Assembly (NCBI GenBank): GCA_026399515.1
Contig: JAPLQT010000123.1
Location: 62,001 to 126,000 of the forward strand
Direction of reading: 5' to 3'
DNA: 64,000 nucleotides
Origin: Pseudomonadota bacterium
GTDB lineage: Bacteria; Pseudomonadota; Gammaproteobacteria; Burkholderiales; Rhodocyclaceae
A model generated the notes under the pieces. It was given only the letters and a program-made list of their open reading frames with translations. It was not told where the DNA came from and did not search any database. Of the stretch, positions 37,311-46,007 are shown piece by piece (the first letter of the stretch is position 1; each line of letters begins with the position of its first letter). The position numbers and the translations under genes were made by a program.

Positions 37311-37434
37311 GGTTCTTCTCCAAATCAATGGTGAGGCCGTCCGCTCGCGGCGGACGGCGATGACATAGGCATTCTTCGGCGGCTCGTGCCCGAACAATCG
37401 GATCGACTGGCCTTATCGAGGAGCCAGTTTGCGG

Positions 37435-37914
37435 TCAGCCGATCGTCACGGCGAACTTCCTGTGGCTGTCGTCTTCGCATGTGCCGTATCCGCGAAGACC
37501 CTCGACGAGCCAGTTGCAGGTCATGCGCTTTCCCTCGCCGTTGGTCAGCGTGGTTACGACGCGGCCGACGCCGCGCTTATGAAGGTAGGACTGCGCGAGC
37601 GGATGGTCAGGCGCTTCCTGGGAACGCCATTCTCCCGTATAGACTTGGCCTGCAACCGTGACTTCAATTTGGTACGGTTCGAGAAAGTTTTGCCGTACGA
37701 TTCCGGTCCCATCCTGCCCGGAATTCTCAGGGTGCAGGGTCAGGTGCGTCGGCGCACACCCGGAAAGCAGTGCTGCCGCAAGGGTAATTACGCCGCATTT
37801 CCGGAGCAGCGCTGCGCCGGCAACGGCGGACCGGCGTGGAGGAGCGAGTGGCAAAGCCGGTGTCGGCCGCGCCGTATATGGGCAAAAGCGGTGTATCGTC
37901 ATGGGGATCTCCAA
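37435..37914 (-). CDS. Small lipoprotein of unknown function in the metal operon
   Basis: A 159-residue frame with a hydrophobic segment and lipobox LLSGC, after a long N-terminal stretch (about 40 residues) that may not be translated; a start nearer the hydrophobic segment is possible, so the 5' end is uncertain. The mature part contains TLHPENSGQDGTGIVRQ, YTGEWRSQE and two Cys (TCNWLVEG, GTCEDD) that could form a disulfide. I do not recognise the family. It lies between the small His/Cys protein and the porin-like gene on the same strand. Confidence 0.6.
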   Translation of the reverse strand: MEIPMTIHRFCPYTARPTPALPLAPPRRSAVAGAALLRKCGVITLAAALLSGCAPTHLTLHPENSGQDGTGIVRQNFLEPYQIEVTVAGQVYTGEWRSQEAPDHPLAQSYLHKRGVGRVVTTLTNGEGKRMTCNWLVEGLRGYGTCEDDSHRKFAVTIG

Positions 37915-37927
37915 AGCAAACGAACAG

Positions 37928-37951
37928 CCTCCACGGGCGGTGCCGTGGAGG
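37928..37951 (-). other. Perfect 9-bp hairpin between two small metal-operon genes
   Basis: CCTCCACGG and CCGTGGAGG flank a 6-nt loop. On the minus strand the hairpin is followed by CTGTTCGTTTG. It could be a leaky terminator or an mRNA-stability element after the first gene of the operon. Confidence 0.45.
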
Positions 37952-37967
37952 AACGGTCAAATGGGCT

Positions 37968-38312
37968 TCAGAGCGATATTGGCGGGGCGCGCGCCGCGTA
38001 TGGCGGGGCGGTGGAGATGAGGGGGTGACGAATTTCAAATCCAGCCGATATCCTGGCAACTGCCACTGCCACAGCCGGAAATGACACCGGCGGCGGCGCT
38101 CCGGCAGCCAGCGCGCTGATGGCGAGGCAGCTGGTACATAGATGCGAGAGGCTCAGTGCGTCCGCGTGGTCGGCTGCATCCGCCAGATGCGCCGTCGCTT
38201 GTCCGGCAAGGCCGAGGTGGCCGATCAGGTGGGCCAAAGCCGCCTGCTGTGCGCCGAGCAGGAACACGGCACACAGGGTCAGGATGATTTGGCGGGGTAG
38301 GCGACGTAGCAT
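37968..38312 (-). CDS. Small secreted His/Cys protein (DUF2946-like)
   Basis: A 114-residue protein with an N-terminal signal (ILTLCAVFLLGAQQAALA), a His-containing region (HLIGHLGLAG, HLADAADHAD) and HLCTSCLAISAL. The last resembles the His-x-Cys-x-x-Cys-like segment of DUF2946 proteins, which often accompany metal transport genes. Assignment to DUF2946 is tentative. It is the first gene of the minus-strand metal operon and is divergent from the NiCoT permease across the inverted repeat at 38403-38435. Confidence 0.6.
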   Translation of the reverse strand: MLRRLPRQIILTLCAVFLLGAQQAALAHLIGHLGLAGQATAHLADAADHADALSLSHLCTSCLAISALAAGAPPPVSFPAVAVAVARISAGFEIRHPLISTAPPYAARAPPISL

Positions 38313-38396
38313 GGTTTCTCATCAAAACACAATCGGGCGCATATGGCAACTTTCAGCCAAGGTTCTGCATGCGTTAATTCATTTGCGTCTCCGTGA

Positions 38397-38435
38397 TTGC
38401 CTGATGTATGATTATTTTTATTTTCGTCATACATC
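38397..38435 (+). promoter_or_regulatory. NikR-like operator overlapping the NiCoT promoter
   Basis: GATGTATGA (38403-38411) and TCATACATC (38427-38435) form a perfect 9-bp inverted repeat, with 15 nt between the cores GTATGA and TCATAC. The Escherichia coli NikR operator is GTATGA-N16-TCATAC. A promoter candidate (TTGCCT 38397-38402, 16-nt spacer, TATTTT 38419-38424) lies inside it, so binding would block transcription of the NiCoT gene. Confidence 0.6.
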
Positions 38436-38459
38436 TTCGCCACATCGTGGAGAGTTGTC

Positions 38460-39287
38460 ATGGAAGCGCTGCCCGATAACCTGTTCTCGCTCGGCCTGTT
38501 GGTGTTTATCCTCGGGCTCAAGCACGGCTTCGACGCAGATCACTTGGCCACCATCGACGGCCTTACCCGCTTCAACTCCCGCGCCAATCCCCGCATAGCC
38601 CGCTTCTGTGGCGCGCTGTTTTCGCTTGGCCACGGCGCGGTCGTGATTGCCATCGCGCTTGCAGTGAGCGCCTTTGCCCAGCGCTGGCAGACGCCGGAAT
38701 GGCTGGAGTTGTTCGGCGCCTGGGTATCCATCGGTTTTCTGGCTGCGCTGGGTCTGCTCAACATCCATGCCGTGCTGCGTTCCGACCCGGCGCAGGTGGT
38801 GCGTAGCGTGGGCCTCAAAGGACGCTTCCTGGGTGGTTTGACGAAGGCGGCGAGTCCCGGCCTGGTGGCACTGGTGGGCGCGCTGTTTGCCCTGTCCTTC
38901 GATACCATCAGCCAGACCGCGCTATTCGCCCTCACCGCATCACAGTTCGGCGACTGGCGGGATGCACTGATGTTGGGGATTTTGTTCATGTTCGGAATGC
39001 TGGTCACGGACGGCGTCAACGGTCTGTGGATATCGCGCCTGATCTGCCGTGCCGACCAGATCGCCCTGATCGCCTCGCGCGTGATGAGCCTGGTGGTGGG
39101 CGGCGTCAGCCTGCTGGTCGCCAGCTTCGGCGTGGCCAGACTGACCCTCCCATCAATCGCGGCCTGGAGTGAAGGCAAGGAACTTTTTTTCGGCGGCGCC
39201 GTGGTCGCGGTGATCGTCGGCAGCTTCCTCCTCGCCGTCTGGCTCACCCGCACGGTCTCCCCGGCCACGCTCGCCACCGGAGACTGA
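38460..39287 (+). CDS. Nickel/cobalt permease of the NiCoT family
   Basis: A secondary transporter for Ni2+ or Co2+ in the inner membrane, 275 residues with about eight helices. The family signature H-x4-D-H in helix II is intact (His22 to His28 in KHGFDADHLATID). FSLGHGAVV and LSFDTISQTALF match the other two conserved NiCoT motifs. GGAG precedes ATG 38460. The upstream NikR-like palindrome suggests nickel repression and favours nickel as substrate. Confidence 0.87.
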   Translation: MEALPDNLFSLGLLVFILGLKHGFDADHLATIDGLTRFNSRANPRIARFCGALFSLGHGAVVIAIALAVSAFAQRWQTPEWLELFGAWVSIGFLAALGLLNIHAVLRSDPAQVVRSVGLKGRFLGGLTKAASPGLVALVGALFALSFDTISQTALFALTASQFGDWRDALMLGILFMFGMLVTDGVNGLWISRLICRADQIALIASRVMSLVVGGVSLLVASFGVARLTLPSIAAWSEGKELFFGGAVVAVIVGSFLLAVWLTRTVSPATLATGD

Positions 39288-39388
39288 AGCCCGCGGCGGT
39301 TTGTGACATTGCCCGGGCGTTTCAATACTGCGATCGACCCCGGAATCGACTACCATGAAGTTAGGAAGTCACCGAGAGGAAAACAATC

Positions 39389-40138
39389 GTGGAGATACTG
39401 ACGCTTAAATCGCTGGGATCGTATTGGTCCGCAGCCGAGGTCGGGGTCAATATCATCGTGTTCCTCAACCTGCTCGGCGCCTTGCTGCTGGGGCTGCTGG
39501 TCGGCTATGAACGCTCCTATCACGGACGTGCCGCCGGCATGCGGACCTATGGCTTGGTGTGCATGGCTTCCGCAGCCTTGACCGTGATCGCCGGCTACCC
39601 GGAATTCTGGTACGGCGGACACCCGACGGGAGTGGTCAACTCCGATCCCACGCGCATCATCCAGGGCATTCTCACCGGCATCGGCTTCCTCGGCGCCGGC
39701 GTCATCATGAAGGAAGGCTTCAACATCAGCGGATTGACCACCGCCGCATCCATCTGGGCCTCGTCGGCCATCGGCGTCATGGTCGGCGTCGGCTTCTACG
39801 CGACCGCGATGCTCCTGGCTGGCCTCTCCGCGGCATGCATGATGTGGATATCCAAACTCGAGGGCTGGCTGCCTTCACACCCCGCGATATCGATCACCAT
39901 GCGCTTCAAGAAGGGCTTCGTGCCCCGCGAGGACGTATTGCGCCGCATAGCGGTCGAACGCGGATATGAAATTGCCGGCGGATCGTTCTCGATCTCGTAT
40001 CAGAACCAACAAGCGGAATGGCATTTTGTGGCGGTGGTTCTCGGCAAGGAGCGGACGGCGTCGATTACCGAGTTGGCCGACGAAATGGGCAAGTTCGACG
40101 GCGTGGAGAATTTCGATATCGCCCACGCCAGAAACTGA
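39389..40138 (+). CDS. MgtC/SapB family membrane protein
   Basis: A 249-residue protein with about four to five N-terminal helices containing GLLVGYERSYHGRAAGMRTYGLV and GIGFLGAGVIMKEG, both typical of MgtC, and a C-terminal ACT-like cytosolic domain (about 170-245). MgtC proteins are linked to Mg2+-limited growth and F-ATPase inhibition in pathogens; the role here is not known. The start is GTG 39389 with GAGGAAA 8 nt upstream. The stop abuts that of convergent rlmI. Confidence 0.88.
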   Translation: MEILTLKSLGSYWSAAEVGVNIIVFLNLLGALLLGLLVGYERSYHGRAAGMRTYGLVCMASAALTVIAGYPEFWYGGHPTGVVNSDPTRIIQGILTGIGFLGAGVIMKEGFNISGLTTAASIWASSAIGVMVGVGFYATAMLLAGLSAACMMWISKLEGWLPSHPAISITMRFKKGFVPREDVLRRIAVERGYEIAGGSFSISYQNQQAEWHFVAVVLGKERTASITELADEMGKFDGVENFDIAHARN

Positions 40139-41329
40139 TCAGCCTACCGTACAGACCAGTCCCTTCAGGTATTCCCCCTCGGGAAAGTCCAGCAGCACCG
40201 GATGGTCGGCGGAGGCGGTGAGCCGCCGCACGATGCGCGCGTCCACGCCAGCGTCCAGCGCGGCGCCGGCGACGATCTTCTGGAACAACTCGATGCCGAT
40301 GCCGCCGGAACAGGAATAAGTCATCAGCAAGCCGCCCGGCGTCAGCAGCTTAAAGGCGTTCAGGTTGATGTCCTTGTAGGCGCGCGAGGCCTTTTCGGCG
40401 TGGGCGGGGGAGGGGGCGAACTTGGGGGGATCGAGCACGATCAGGTCGAACTTCTCGCCGGCGGCGCGCAAGGCGCGCAGCTCGTCGAACACGTCGGCCT
40501 CGCGCCACTCGGCGAGTTCGGCATTCAGCTTCGGGTTCAAGATCAGGTTGCGGCGAGCGGTTTCCAGAGCGGGACCGGAACTGTCCAGCGACAGTACCCG
40601 CGTCGCACCGCCGGCCAGCGCCTGGAGCGAAAACCCGCCGGTGTAGCAAAAACAGTTGAGCACCCGGCGGCCTGAGGCCAATTCGCGGGTGAGCAAGCGG
40701 TTGTCGCGCTGGTCGAGATAAAAACCGGTCTTGTGTCCGGCGACCACATCCACTTCCATCGAAATGCCATGCTCGTCGAAGACCAGTGGCTCGTTGGTGG
40801 CCGCGCCCTGCAACCAACCACAGCGCGTCGCCAGCCCCTCCAGCGTGCGCAGGTCGGCGTCGGAGCGCTCATAAATGCGAACGCAGCCGGTGGCCTTCTG
40901 GAGGGCGGCGGTGATCGCGCCTCGCCACTTCTCGGCACCGGCGCTGCTGAAAGCCAGCACCAGGGTATCGCCGTAGCGGTCGCAGATAACGCCCGGCAGG
41001 CCGTCGGACTCGGCGTGGATCAGGCGCAAGCCCTGCTGCCCGGCCAGTCCCGGCAAGGCGGCACGGCGCGCCAGGGCGGCCGCCACGCGCCGCTTGAAGA
41101 AAGCGTCGTCGATGATTTCGGACGGATTGAAGCTCCACATGCGCGCCCGTATGCGCGAGATCGGACTCCACGCCGCCTTGCCCAGCGGGCCACCGTCTGC
41201 CGCCACTACCTCGACGGTGTCGCCGCTGCGGGCGCGGCCCTCCAGCCGCTCCACGGCGCCCTCGAAAAGCCACGGATGACGGCGCTGCAGCGACCGTTCG
41301 CGGCCGGGCTTGAGGATCAGTTGAGCCAT
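40139..41329 (-). CDS. rlmI: 23S rRNA m5C1962 methyltransferase RlmI-like
   Basis: A SAM-dependent methyltransferase of 396 residues. An N-terminal PUA domain (LILKPGRERSLQRRHPWLFEGAVERL) is followed by an RFM-like catalytic domain with the SAM motif VLNCFCYTGGFSLQAL, LDSSGPAL, and catalytic IVLDPPKFAPS and TYSCSG (Cys in the TYSCS loop). Length and order match RlmI/YccW. Confidence 0.92.
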   Translation of the reverse strand: MAQLILKPGRERSLQRRHPWLFEGAVERLEGRARSGDTVEVVAADGGPLGKAAWSPISRIRARMWSFNPSEIIDDAFFKRRVAAALARRAALPGLAGQQGLRLIHAESDGLPGVICDRYGDTLVLAFSSAGAEKWRGAITAALQKATGCVRIYERSDADLRTLEGLATRCGWLQGAATNEPLVFDEHGISMEVDVVAGHKTGFYLDQRDNRLLTRELASGRRVLNCFCYTGGFSLQALAGGATRVLSLDSSGPALETARRNLILNPKLNAELAEWREADVFDELRALRAAGEKFDLIVLDPPKFAPSPAHAEKASRAYKDINLNAFKLLTPGGLLMTYSCSGGIGIELFQKIVAGAALDAGVDARIVRRLTASADHPVLLDFPEGEYLKGLVCTVG

Positions 41330-41363
41330 ATTTTATCGGTCGGCCGACGGCCCAGCGGGACCA

Positions 41364-42881
41364 TCAACCCTCACCGCTTGAAGCTGGATGATGGAGCGGG
41401 TGCTCAGGCACATGATGGCTTTCCGCAGCAGCATGATGATGCAGGAAGGCATGTTCCGGCTCTGCCGGGAGCGGGCCGCGGACCAGTTGCGGCAGCAGTG
41501 AGCCGGCGATCATTCCGCAGGCGCTGGCGATCAGGCCGGCGAACTGGGCCGGAACCAGGGGATCCTCGCCGCCGACCAAGAGTAGTGCCAGCCACACCGC
41601 CAAGCCGCAGAAGATCGCCGCCAGCGCCCCCTGATTGGTCGAACGTTTCCAGAACAGGCCGCAGACCAGCGGCACGAAGGCCGCCACCAGGGTCACCTGA
41701 TAGGCGTTCTCGACCATCTTGAAAATGCTCGCCTTGGAGTTGATCGCATAAATCGTCACCAGCAAGGTAAATGACAGCGTCACCATGCGCATCGACAAGA
41801 GCAGCTTGCGGTCGGTCATCTTGCCCAGCATCGGCTTGAGGATGTTTTCGGTGAAGGTCACCGAAGGCGCCAGCAGCGTCGCCGAGGCACAGCTCTTGAT
41901 GGCGGAGAGCAGGGCGCCGAAGAACATCACCTGGGCGAAAAGCGGCGCATGCTCCAGCACCAGGCGGGGCAGGATCAACTGCGGATCGGTGTCTATCAGT
42001 TCGCTCACCATCTTCGGGTCGATCAGGGTGGCGGAATAGGCCAGGAACATCGGCACGAAGGCGAAGAAGAAATACAGGCTGCCGCCCAGCACCGAACCCC
42101 ATACGGCGATCTTCTCGGTCTTCGCCGACTGGACCCGCTGGAACACGTCCTGCTGGGGAATCGAACCGAACATCATGGTGACCCAGGCGGCCGCGAAGGC
42201 CAGCAGGGATTTCAGGTCGAGCGCCGGCCAGAACTCGAACTTGCCGGCCTGCATGGCGTGATCGACGACCACGCCGACGCCGCCGACCATGCCGCTGATC
42301 GAGCCGCCGATGTAGAGCATGCCGATGACGATGATCACCATCTGGATCAGGTCGGTCACAGCAACCGCCCACATGCCGCCGAAGAAAGTGTAGATGAGGA
42401 TGGTTATCGAGCCTATCCACATGCCCGTCTCCTTCTCGATGTCGCCACTCGACACGACGTTGAACACCAGGCCCAGCGCGGTAATCTGCGCGCCGACCCA
42501 GCCCAGGTAGGAGAGCACGATGGCGATGGTGGTGAGCACTTCCACGGCGCGGCCGAAACGCTTCTTGTAGAAATCGCCTATGGTCAGGAGATTCATGCGG
42601 TAGAGCGGCGCGGCGAAGAACAGCCCCACCAGGATCAGGCACATCGACGAGCCGAAGGGATCGGAGACCACGCCTTTCAGGCCGTCCTTGAGGAAGGTTG
42701 CGGGTATGCCAAGCACGGTCTCGGAACCGAACCAGGTGGCGAATACCGTCGCTGTCACCATGTAGAACGGCAGATGCCGGCCGGCGATGGCGAAGTCCTT
42801 GGTGTTATGCACCCGCGTCGCCGCGTAGAGACCGATGGCGACCGAGATTATCCAGTAGATGATGACGAACCAGAGCAGCAT
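41364..42881 (-). CDS. Sodium:solute symporter (SSS family) with His-rich C-terminus
   Basis: A secondary transporter of 505 residues with about thirteen membrane helices; GRHLPFYMVTATVFATWFG and GGMWAVAVTDLIQM match the SSS (SLC5) fold. After the last helix the tail has many histidines (HAFLHHHAAAESHHVPEHPLHH), unusual for the family and able to bind divalent metal. The substrate is unknown. A perfect TATAAT lies 45 nt upstream. Located 76 nt downstream of ubiB. Confidence 0.88.
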   Translation of the reverse strand: MLLWFVIIYWIISVAIGLYAATRVHNTKDFAIAGRHLPFYMVTATVFATWFGSETVLGIPATFLKDGLKGVVSDPFGSSMCLILVGLFFAAPLYRMNLLTIGDFYKKRFGRAVEVLTTIAIVLSYLGWVGAQITALGLVFNVVSSGDIEKETGMWIGSITILIYTFFGGMWAVAVTDLIQMVIIVIGMLYIGGSISGMVGGVGVVVDHAMQAGKFEFWPALDLKSLLAFAAAWVTMMFGSIPQQDVFQRVQSAKTEKIAVWGSVLGGSLYFFFAFVPMFLAYSATLIDPKMVSELIDTDPQLILPRLVLEHAPLFAQVMFFGALLSAIKSCASATLLAPSVTFTENILKPMLGKMTDRKLLLSMRMVTLSFTLLVTIYAINSKASIFKMVENAYQVTLVAAFVPLVCGLFWKRSTNQGALAAIFCGLAVWLALLLVGGEDPLVPAQFAGLIASACGMIAGSLLPQLVRGPLPAEPEHAFLHHHAAAESHHVPEHPLHHPASSGEG

Positions 42882-42925
42882 GACAGTCCCCAGACGTGGT
42901 GTTAAGACGCAGACCTGTTGCGGAG

Positions 42926-42931
42926 ATTATA
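42926..42931 (-). promoter_or_regulatory. Possible -10 element of the SSS symporter gene
   Basis: TATAAT on the minus strand in the 76-nt gap after ubiB. The -35 position holds only TGGCCG, so support is weak. Confidence 0.3.
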
Positions 42932-42957
42932 GCGACGCCTTCCTCAGGCGGCCATGC

Positions 42958-44493
42958 CTAGAGCAGCAGCAATGCCCCGGCCAGGAGCAGCAGGGCCAGC
43001 GCGATGACGCCCAGCAAACGGCTCTGGCGTGCCTGTTCGGCCTGCATGACAGCCAACTGGGCGCGCAGCGCTGCGCCGTCGTCGCGCGCCAGGGCTTGAT
43101 TGACCAGGCGCGGCAGGGCCGGCAACATGGACGCCCATTGCGGCGCCTCGCGCTTGAGGTTGCCGATCAAGCCGCGCCAGCCCAGTTGCTCGCTCATCCA
43201 GCGCTCCAGGAAGGGCTTGGCGGTTTTCCACAAGTCGAGATCGGGATCGAGCTGGCGACCCAGGCCCTCGATGTTGAGCAGGGTCTTCTGCAACAGCACC
43301 AGTTGCGGCTGGATCTCGACATTGAAGCGCCGCGAGGTCTGGAACAGGCGCAGCAACACCCGGCCGAAGGAGATCTCCTTCAGCGGCCGGTCGAAGAAAG
43401 GCTCGCAGACTGCGCGTATCGACGCCTCGAATTCGTCGATGCGCGTATCCGCCGGCGCCCAGCCGGATTCGACGTGGGTCTCGGCGACGCGCTTGTAGTC
43501 GCGGTTGAAGAAGGCGAGGAAGTTATGCGCCAGGTAATTCTTGTCGATGTCGGTGAGGGTGCCGACGATGCCGAAATCCAGCGCCACATACTGCCCGGCC
43601 GGGGTCACGAAAATGTTGCCGGGATGCATGTCGGCATGGAAAAAGCCGTCGCGGAACACCTGGGTGAAGAAAATCTCCACGCCATTGCGCGACAAGGCCT
43701 TGAGATCGACGCCTTGTTCACGCAGGGCGTCGATCTGGCCAACCGGCGTGCCGTGCATGCGCTCCATCACCATCACCGAATGGTCGCAGAAGTCCCAATA
43801 CACCTCGGGTACTTTAAGTAATGGAGAGTCGTGGAAATTGCGCCGCAACAGCGAACAATTGGCAGCTTCGCGCATCAGGTCCAGCTCGTCGTGCAGGTAT
43901 TTCTCGAACTCGGCCACCACTTCGCGCGGCTTGAGGCGCCTGCCGTCCGGCCAGAGCTTTTCGAGGAGAGCGGCGGCCACCTGCAGCAAGCCGATGTCCT
44001 TGGTGATGATGGGAACGATGCCGGGTCGCAGGATCTTCACCGCGACTTCGTGGCCGCCGTCTTCTTCTCTCAGTGTCGCGAAATGCACCTGGGCGACCGA
44101 GGCGGAGGCCACCGGTTCGCGGGAGAAGGAAGCGAACACCTGGTCGACCGGTTTGCCATAGACTCTTTCCAGCTCGGCCATGGCCTGCTCGGAAGGAAAC
44201 GGCGGCACCTGGTCCTGAAGTTTGGCCAGCTCGTCGGCCAGATCCTGTGGCAGCAGGTCGCGCCGCGTCGACAGCACCTGGCCGAACTTGACGAAGATCG
44301 GTCCCAGCGCCTCCAGCGCCAGGCGGAGCCTGACCGCGCGCGGTTCCCGCAACTGGCCGCCGAAAACACGCCAGAACTGGAGCGCGGCGGCAACCCGCAT
44401 CAACCGGCCCGATGGCTCATGCTCCAGGATCATCTGGTCGAGTCCGTAGCGGCTACCGATACGGGCGATCTTCAGGAAACGCAGGAAGCTCAT
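42958..44493 (-). CDS. ubiB: Ubiquinone biosynthesis ATPase UbiB
   Basis: An atypical kinase-like ATPase (ADCK/COQ8 family) needed for ubiquinone synthesis at the inner membrane. 511 residues; the KxGQ motif is KFGQ (69-72), followed by the A-rich loop [13 protein letters not shown]-type segment (here [16 protein letters not shown]), [11 protein letters not shown] (catalytic loop) and [10 protein letters not shown] (metal-binding DFG). Two C-terminal hydrophobic segments anchor it. Confidence 0.95.
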   Translation of the reverse strand: MSFLRFLKIARIGSRYGLDQMILEHEPSGRLMRVAAALQFWRVFGGQLREPRAVRLRLALEALGPIFVKFGQVLSTRRDLLPQDLADELAKLQDQVPPFPSEQAMAELERVYGKPVDQVFASFSREPVASASVAQVHFATLREEDGGHEVAVKILRPGIVPIITKDIGLLQVAAALLEKLWPDGRRLKPREVVAEFEKYLHDELDLMREAANCSLLRRNFHDSPLLKVPEVYWDFCDHSVMVMERMHGTPVGQIDALREQGVDLKALSRNGVEIFFTQVFRDGFFHADMHPGNIFVTPAGQYVALDFGIVGTLTDIDKNYLAHNFLAFFNRDYKRVAETHVESGWAPADTRIDEFEASIRAVCEPFFDRPLKEISFGRVLLRLFQTSRRFNVEIQPQLVLLQKTLLNIEGLGRQLDPDLDLWKTAKPFLERWMSEQLGWRGLIGNLKREAPQWASMLPALPRLVNQALARDDGAALRAQLAVMQAEQARQSRLLGVIALALLLLAGALLLL

Positions 44494-44615
44494 GAACTAA
44501 CGGCAGGGCGACATGGGAGCGGCGCTCGGGAAAGGACGAGAAGTGTAACGTAAAACCCGATCCGGCATGGATGGCCGCGTCCGGATTGGTCGCATGCCTA
44601 TCACTCGTGCTAAAA

Positions 44616-45227
44616 CTATTCCTTGTCCGGTCCGGTTGTCTTGTCCGCCAGTTCGGGATACTCCCGGCGCAAGGTCTCGCCGTCTTCACGCCAGGCATGG
44701 CATTGGCCGACGAACTGGATCGCCCGCAGATCCGGCCAGCGCCTGGGGTCGGCATCGAGCTTCCATAGGCGCTTCATCCGGTCGGGCCAAGACGCTTGCA
44801 TATAAGTGTTGGCGAGCTGGCCGAGGAGATCGTTGAGATGCGTGCAGCCGAGGGGACCGCCGAGGTGCTCGCGCACCTGCTGCGAAAACCCCGGACCGAT
44901 GCGCATCCCGATCAGCTTGCGATAGGTGCTATCGGTTTCGCCGCAGTCCGGCCAGGGAGCGATAGTAGTCGTGGCCTGCGCAGCATGGATGGTGTAGTCA
45001 TTGTCGATGACCAGCTTCAGAGACAGCCGGTGCATGGTGTCGCCGGCCGGCAGCGGCGGCCGGGAACGGAATGCCACTTCCTCTCCCTTCTGGTCATCGA
45101 CGGTGGCCTCGATCTCCCACCATCCGTCGCGGCGCCGATAAGCCTGGCAAACGATCTGCCGCGTATGCACATGTTCTCGTCCGAGATCGTCAAAATCCAT
45201 CGTCGCCAATTCCTTTTCCGTTGCCAT
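44616..45227 (-). CDS. DUF2889 family protein
   Basis: A 203-residue cytosolic protein of unknown function. REHVHTRQIVCQAYRRRDGWWEIEA and IHAAQATTTIAPWPDCGE are typical of DUF2889, and it carries a conserved GCTHLNDL segment with Cys and His. No signal peptide. It is divergent from rsmE. The family has no established role. Confidence 0.85.
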   Translation of the reverse strand: MATEKELATMDFDDLGREHVHTRQIVCQAYRRRDGWWEIEATVDDQKGEEVAFRSRPPLPAGDTMHRLSLKLVIDNDYTIHAAQATTTIAPWPDCGETDSTYRKLIGMRIGPGFSQQVREHLGGPLGCTHLNDLLGQLANTYMQASWPDRMKRLWKLDADPRRWPDLRAIQFVGQCHAWREDGETLRREYPELADKTTGPDKE

Positions 45228-45267
45228 GCTATATCGCCGCCAGTGCCAGAGAAACTATAATCAAAGC

Positions 45268-45996
45268 ATGGTGCCCCGCTTCTATTGTCCCATACCTCTA
45301 CAGTCCGGCCGCACGATTACCCTGCCGCCCGAGGCCGCGCATCATGCCTTGCGCGTCCTGCGCTTGCGCAGCGGCGACGAGTTGGTGCTCTTCGATGGCT
45401 TGGGCGGCGAATACCCGGGCCGGGTGGTGGACGCCGCGCGGACGATGCGCGTTGCGCTCGAAGACTGGCGCGACACCGAACGCGAGGCGCCCCTGGCCTT
45501 GACGCTGGTGCAAGCCCTGCCCGCCGGCGACAAGATGGACTGGGTGGTGCAGAAGGCCGTGGAACTCGGTGCGGCGACGATACAACCGGTGCAAGCCAAG
45601 CGCAGCGTGGTACGCCTGGCAGGTGAACGGGCCGACAAGCGTGTCGGCCACTGGCAACAGGTGGCGATCTCGGCCTGCGAGCAGAGCGGCCGCAATCGGC
45701 TGCCAATAATTGGCGCAGTTGTTGATCTACCGCATTATCTGGGGATGCCGCGGGGCGAAAATGACACCCGGCTGCTGCTATCGCCGCAGTCTGGAGCGCG
45801 CCTGTCGGCCTTGCCGAGGCCAGCCGGCGGCGTGACGTTGCTGATCGGGCCGGAGGGCGGTCTCGATGAAGACGAGGAGCACGCGGCGCATTCCGTCGGA
45901 TTCCAATCCGTCAGCCTGGGGTCGCGAGTGTTGCGCACCGAAACCGCCGGACTGGCGGCAATGGCGGCGATCCTGGCGTTATGGGGTGATTACTAA
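45268..45996 (+). CDS. rsmE: 16S rRNA m3U1498 methyltransferase RsmE
   Basis: A SPOUT-fold methyltransferase, 242 residues. An N-terminal PUA-like domain (EAAHHALRVLRLRSGDELVLFDG) precedes the knotted SAM domain with KAVELGAATIQPVQ, AISACEQSGRNRLP, LLIGPEGGLDEDE and LGSRVLRTETA. ATG 45268 is used; a TATAAT at 45256-45261 would place transcription at or just before this codon, so the mRNA may be leaderless. Confidence 0.95.
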   Translation: MVPRFYCPIPLQSGRTITLPPEAAHHALRVLRLRSGDELVLFDGLGGEYPGRVVDAARTMRVALEDWRDTEREAPLALTLVQALPAGDKMDWVVQKAVELGAATIQPVQAKRSVVRLAGERADKRVGHWQQVAISACEQSGRNRLPIIGAVVDLPHYLGMPRGENDTRLLLSPQSGARLSALPRPAGGVTLLIGPEGGLDEDEEHAAHSVGFQSVSLGSRVLRTETAGLAAMAAILALWGDY

Positions 45997-46007
45997 GGAG
46001 AAATGAG

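Noticed and set aside
37311-37434. Zur box upstream of the porin-like/ZnuA-like genes
   Set aside because: I see no GTTATA-type palindrome here or before 38312; only a GC hairpin without regulatory signature.
42058-42905. Plus-strand His/Asp-rich open frame opposite the SSS symporter
   Set aside because: Antisense to membrane helices; the charged composition is the expected complement of hydrophobic codons.
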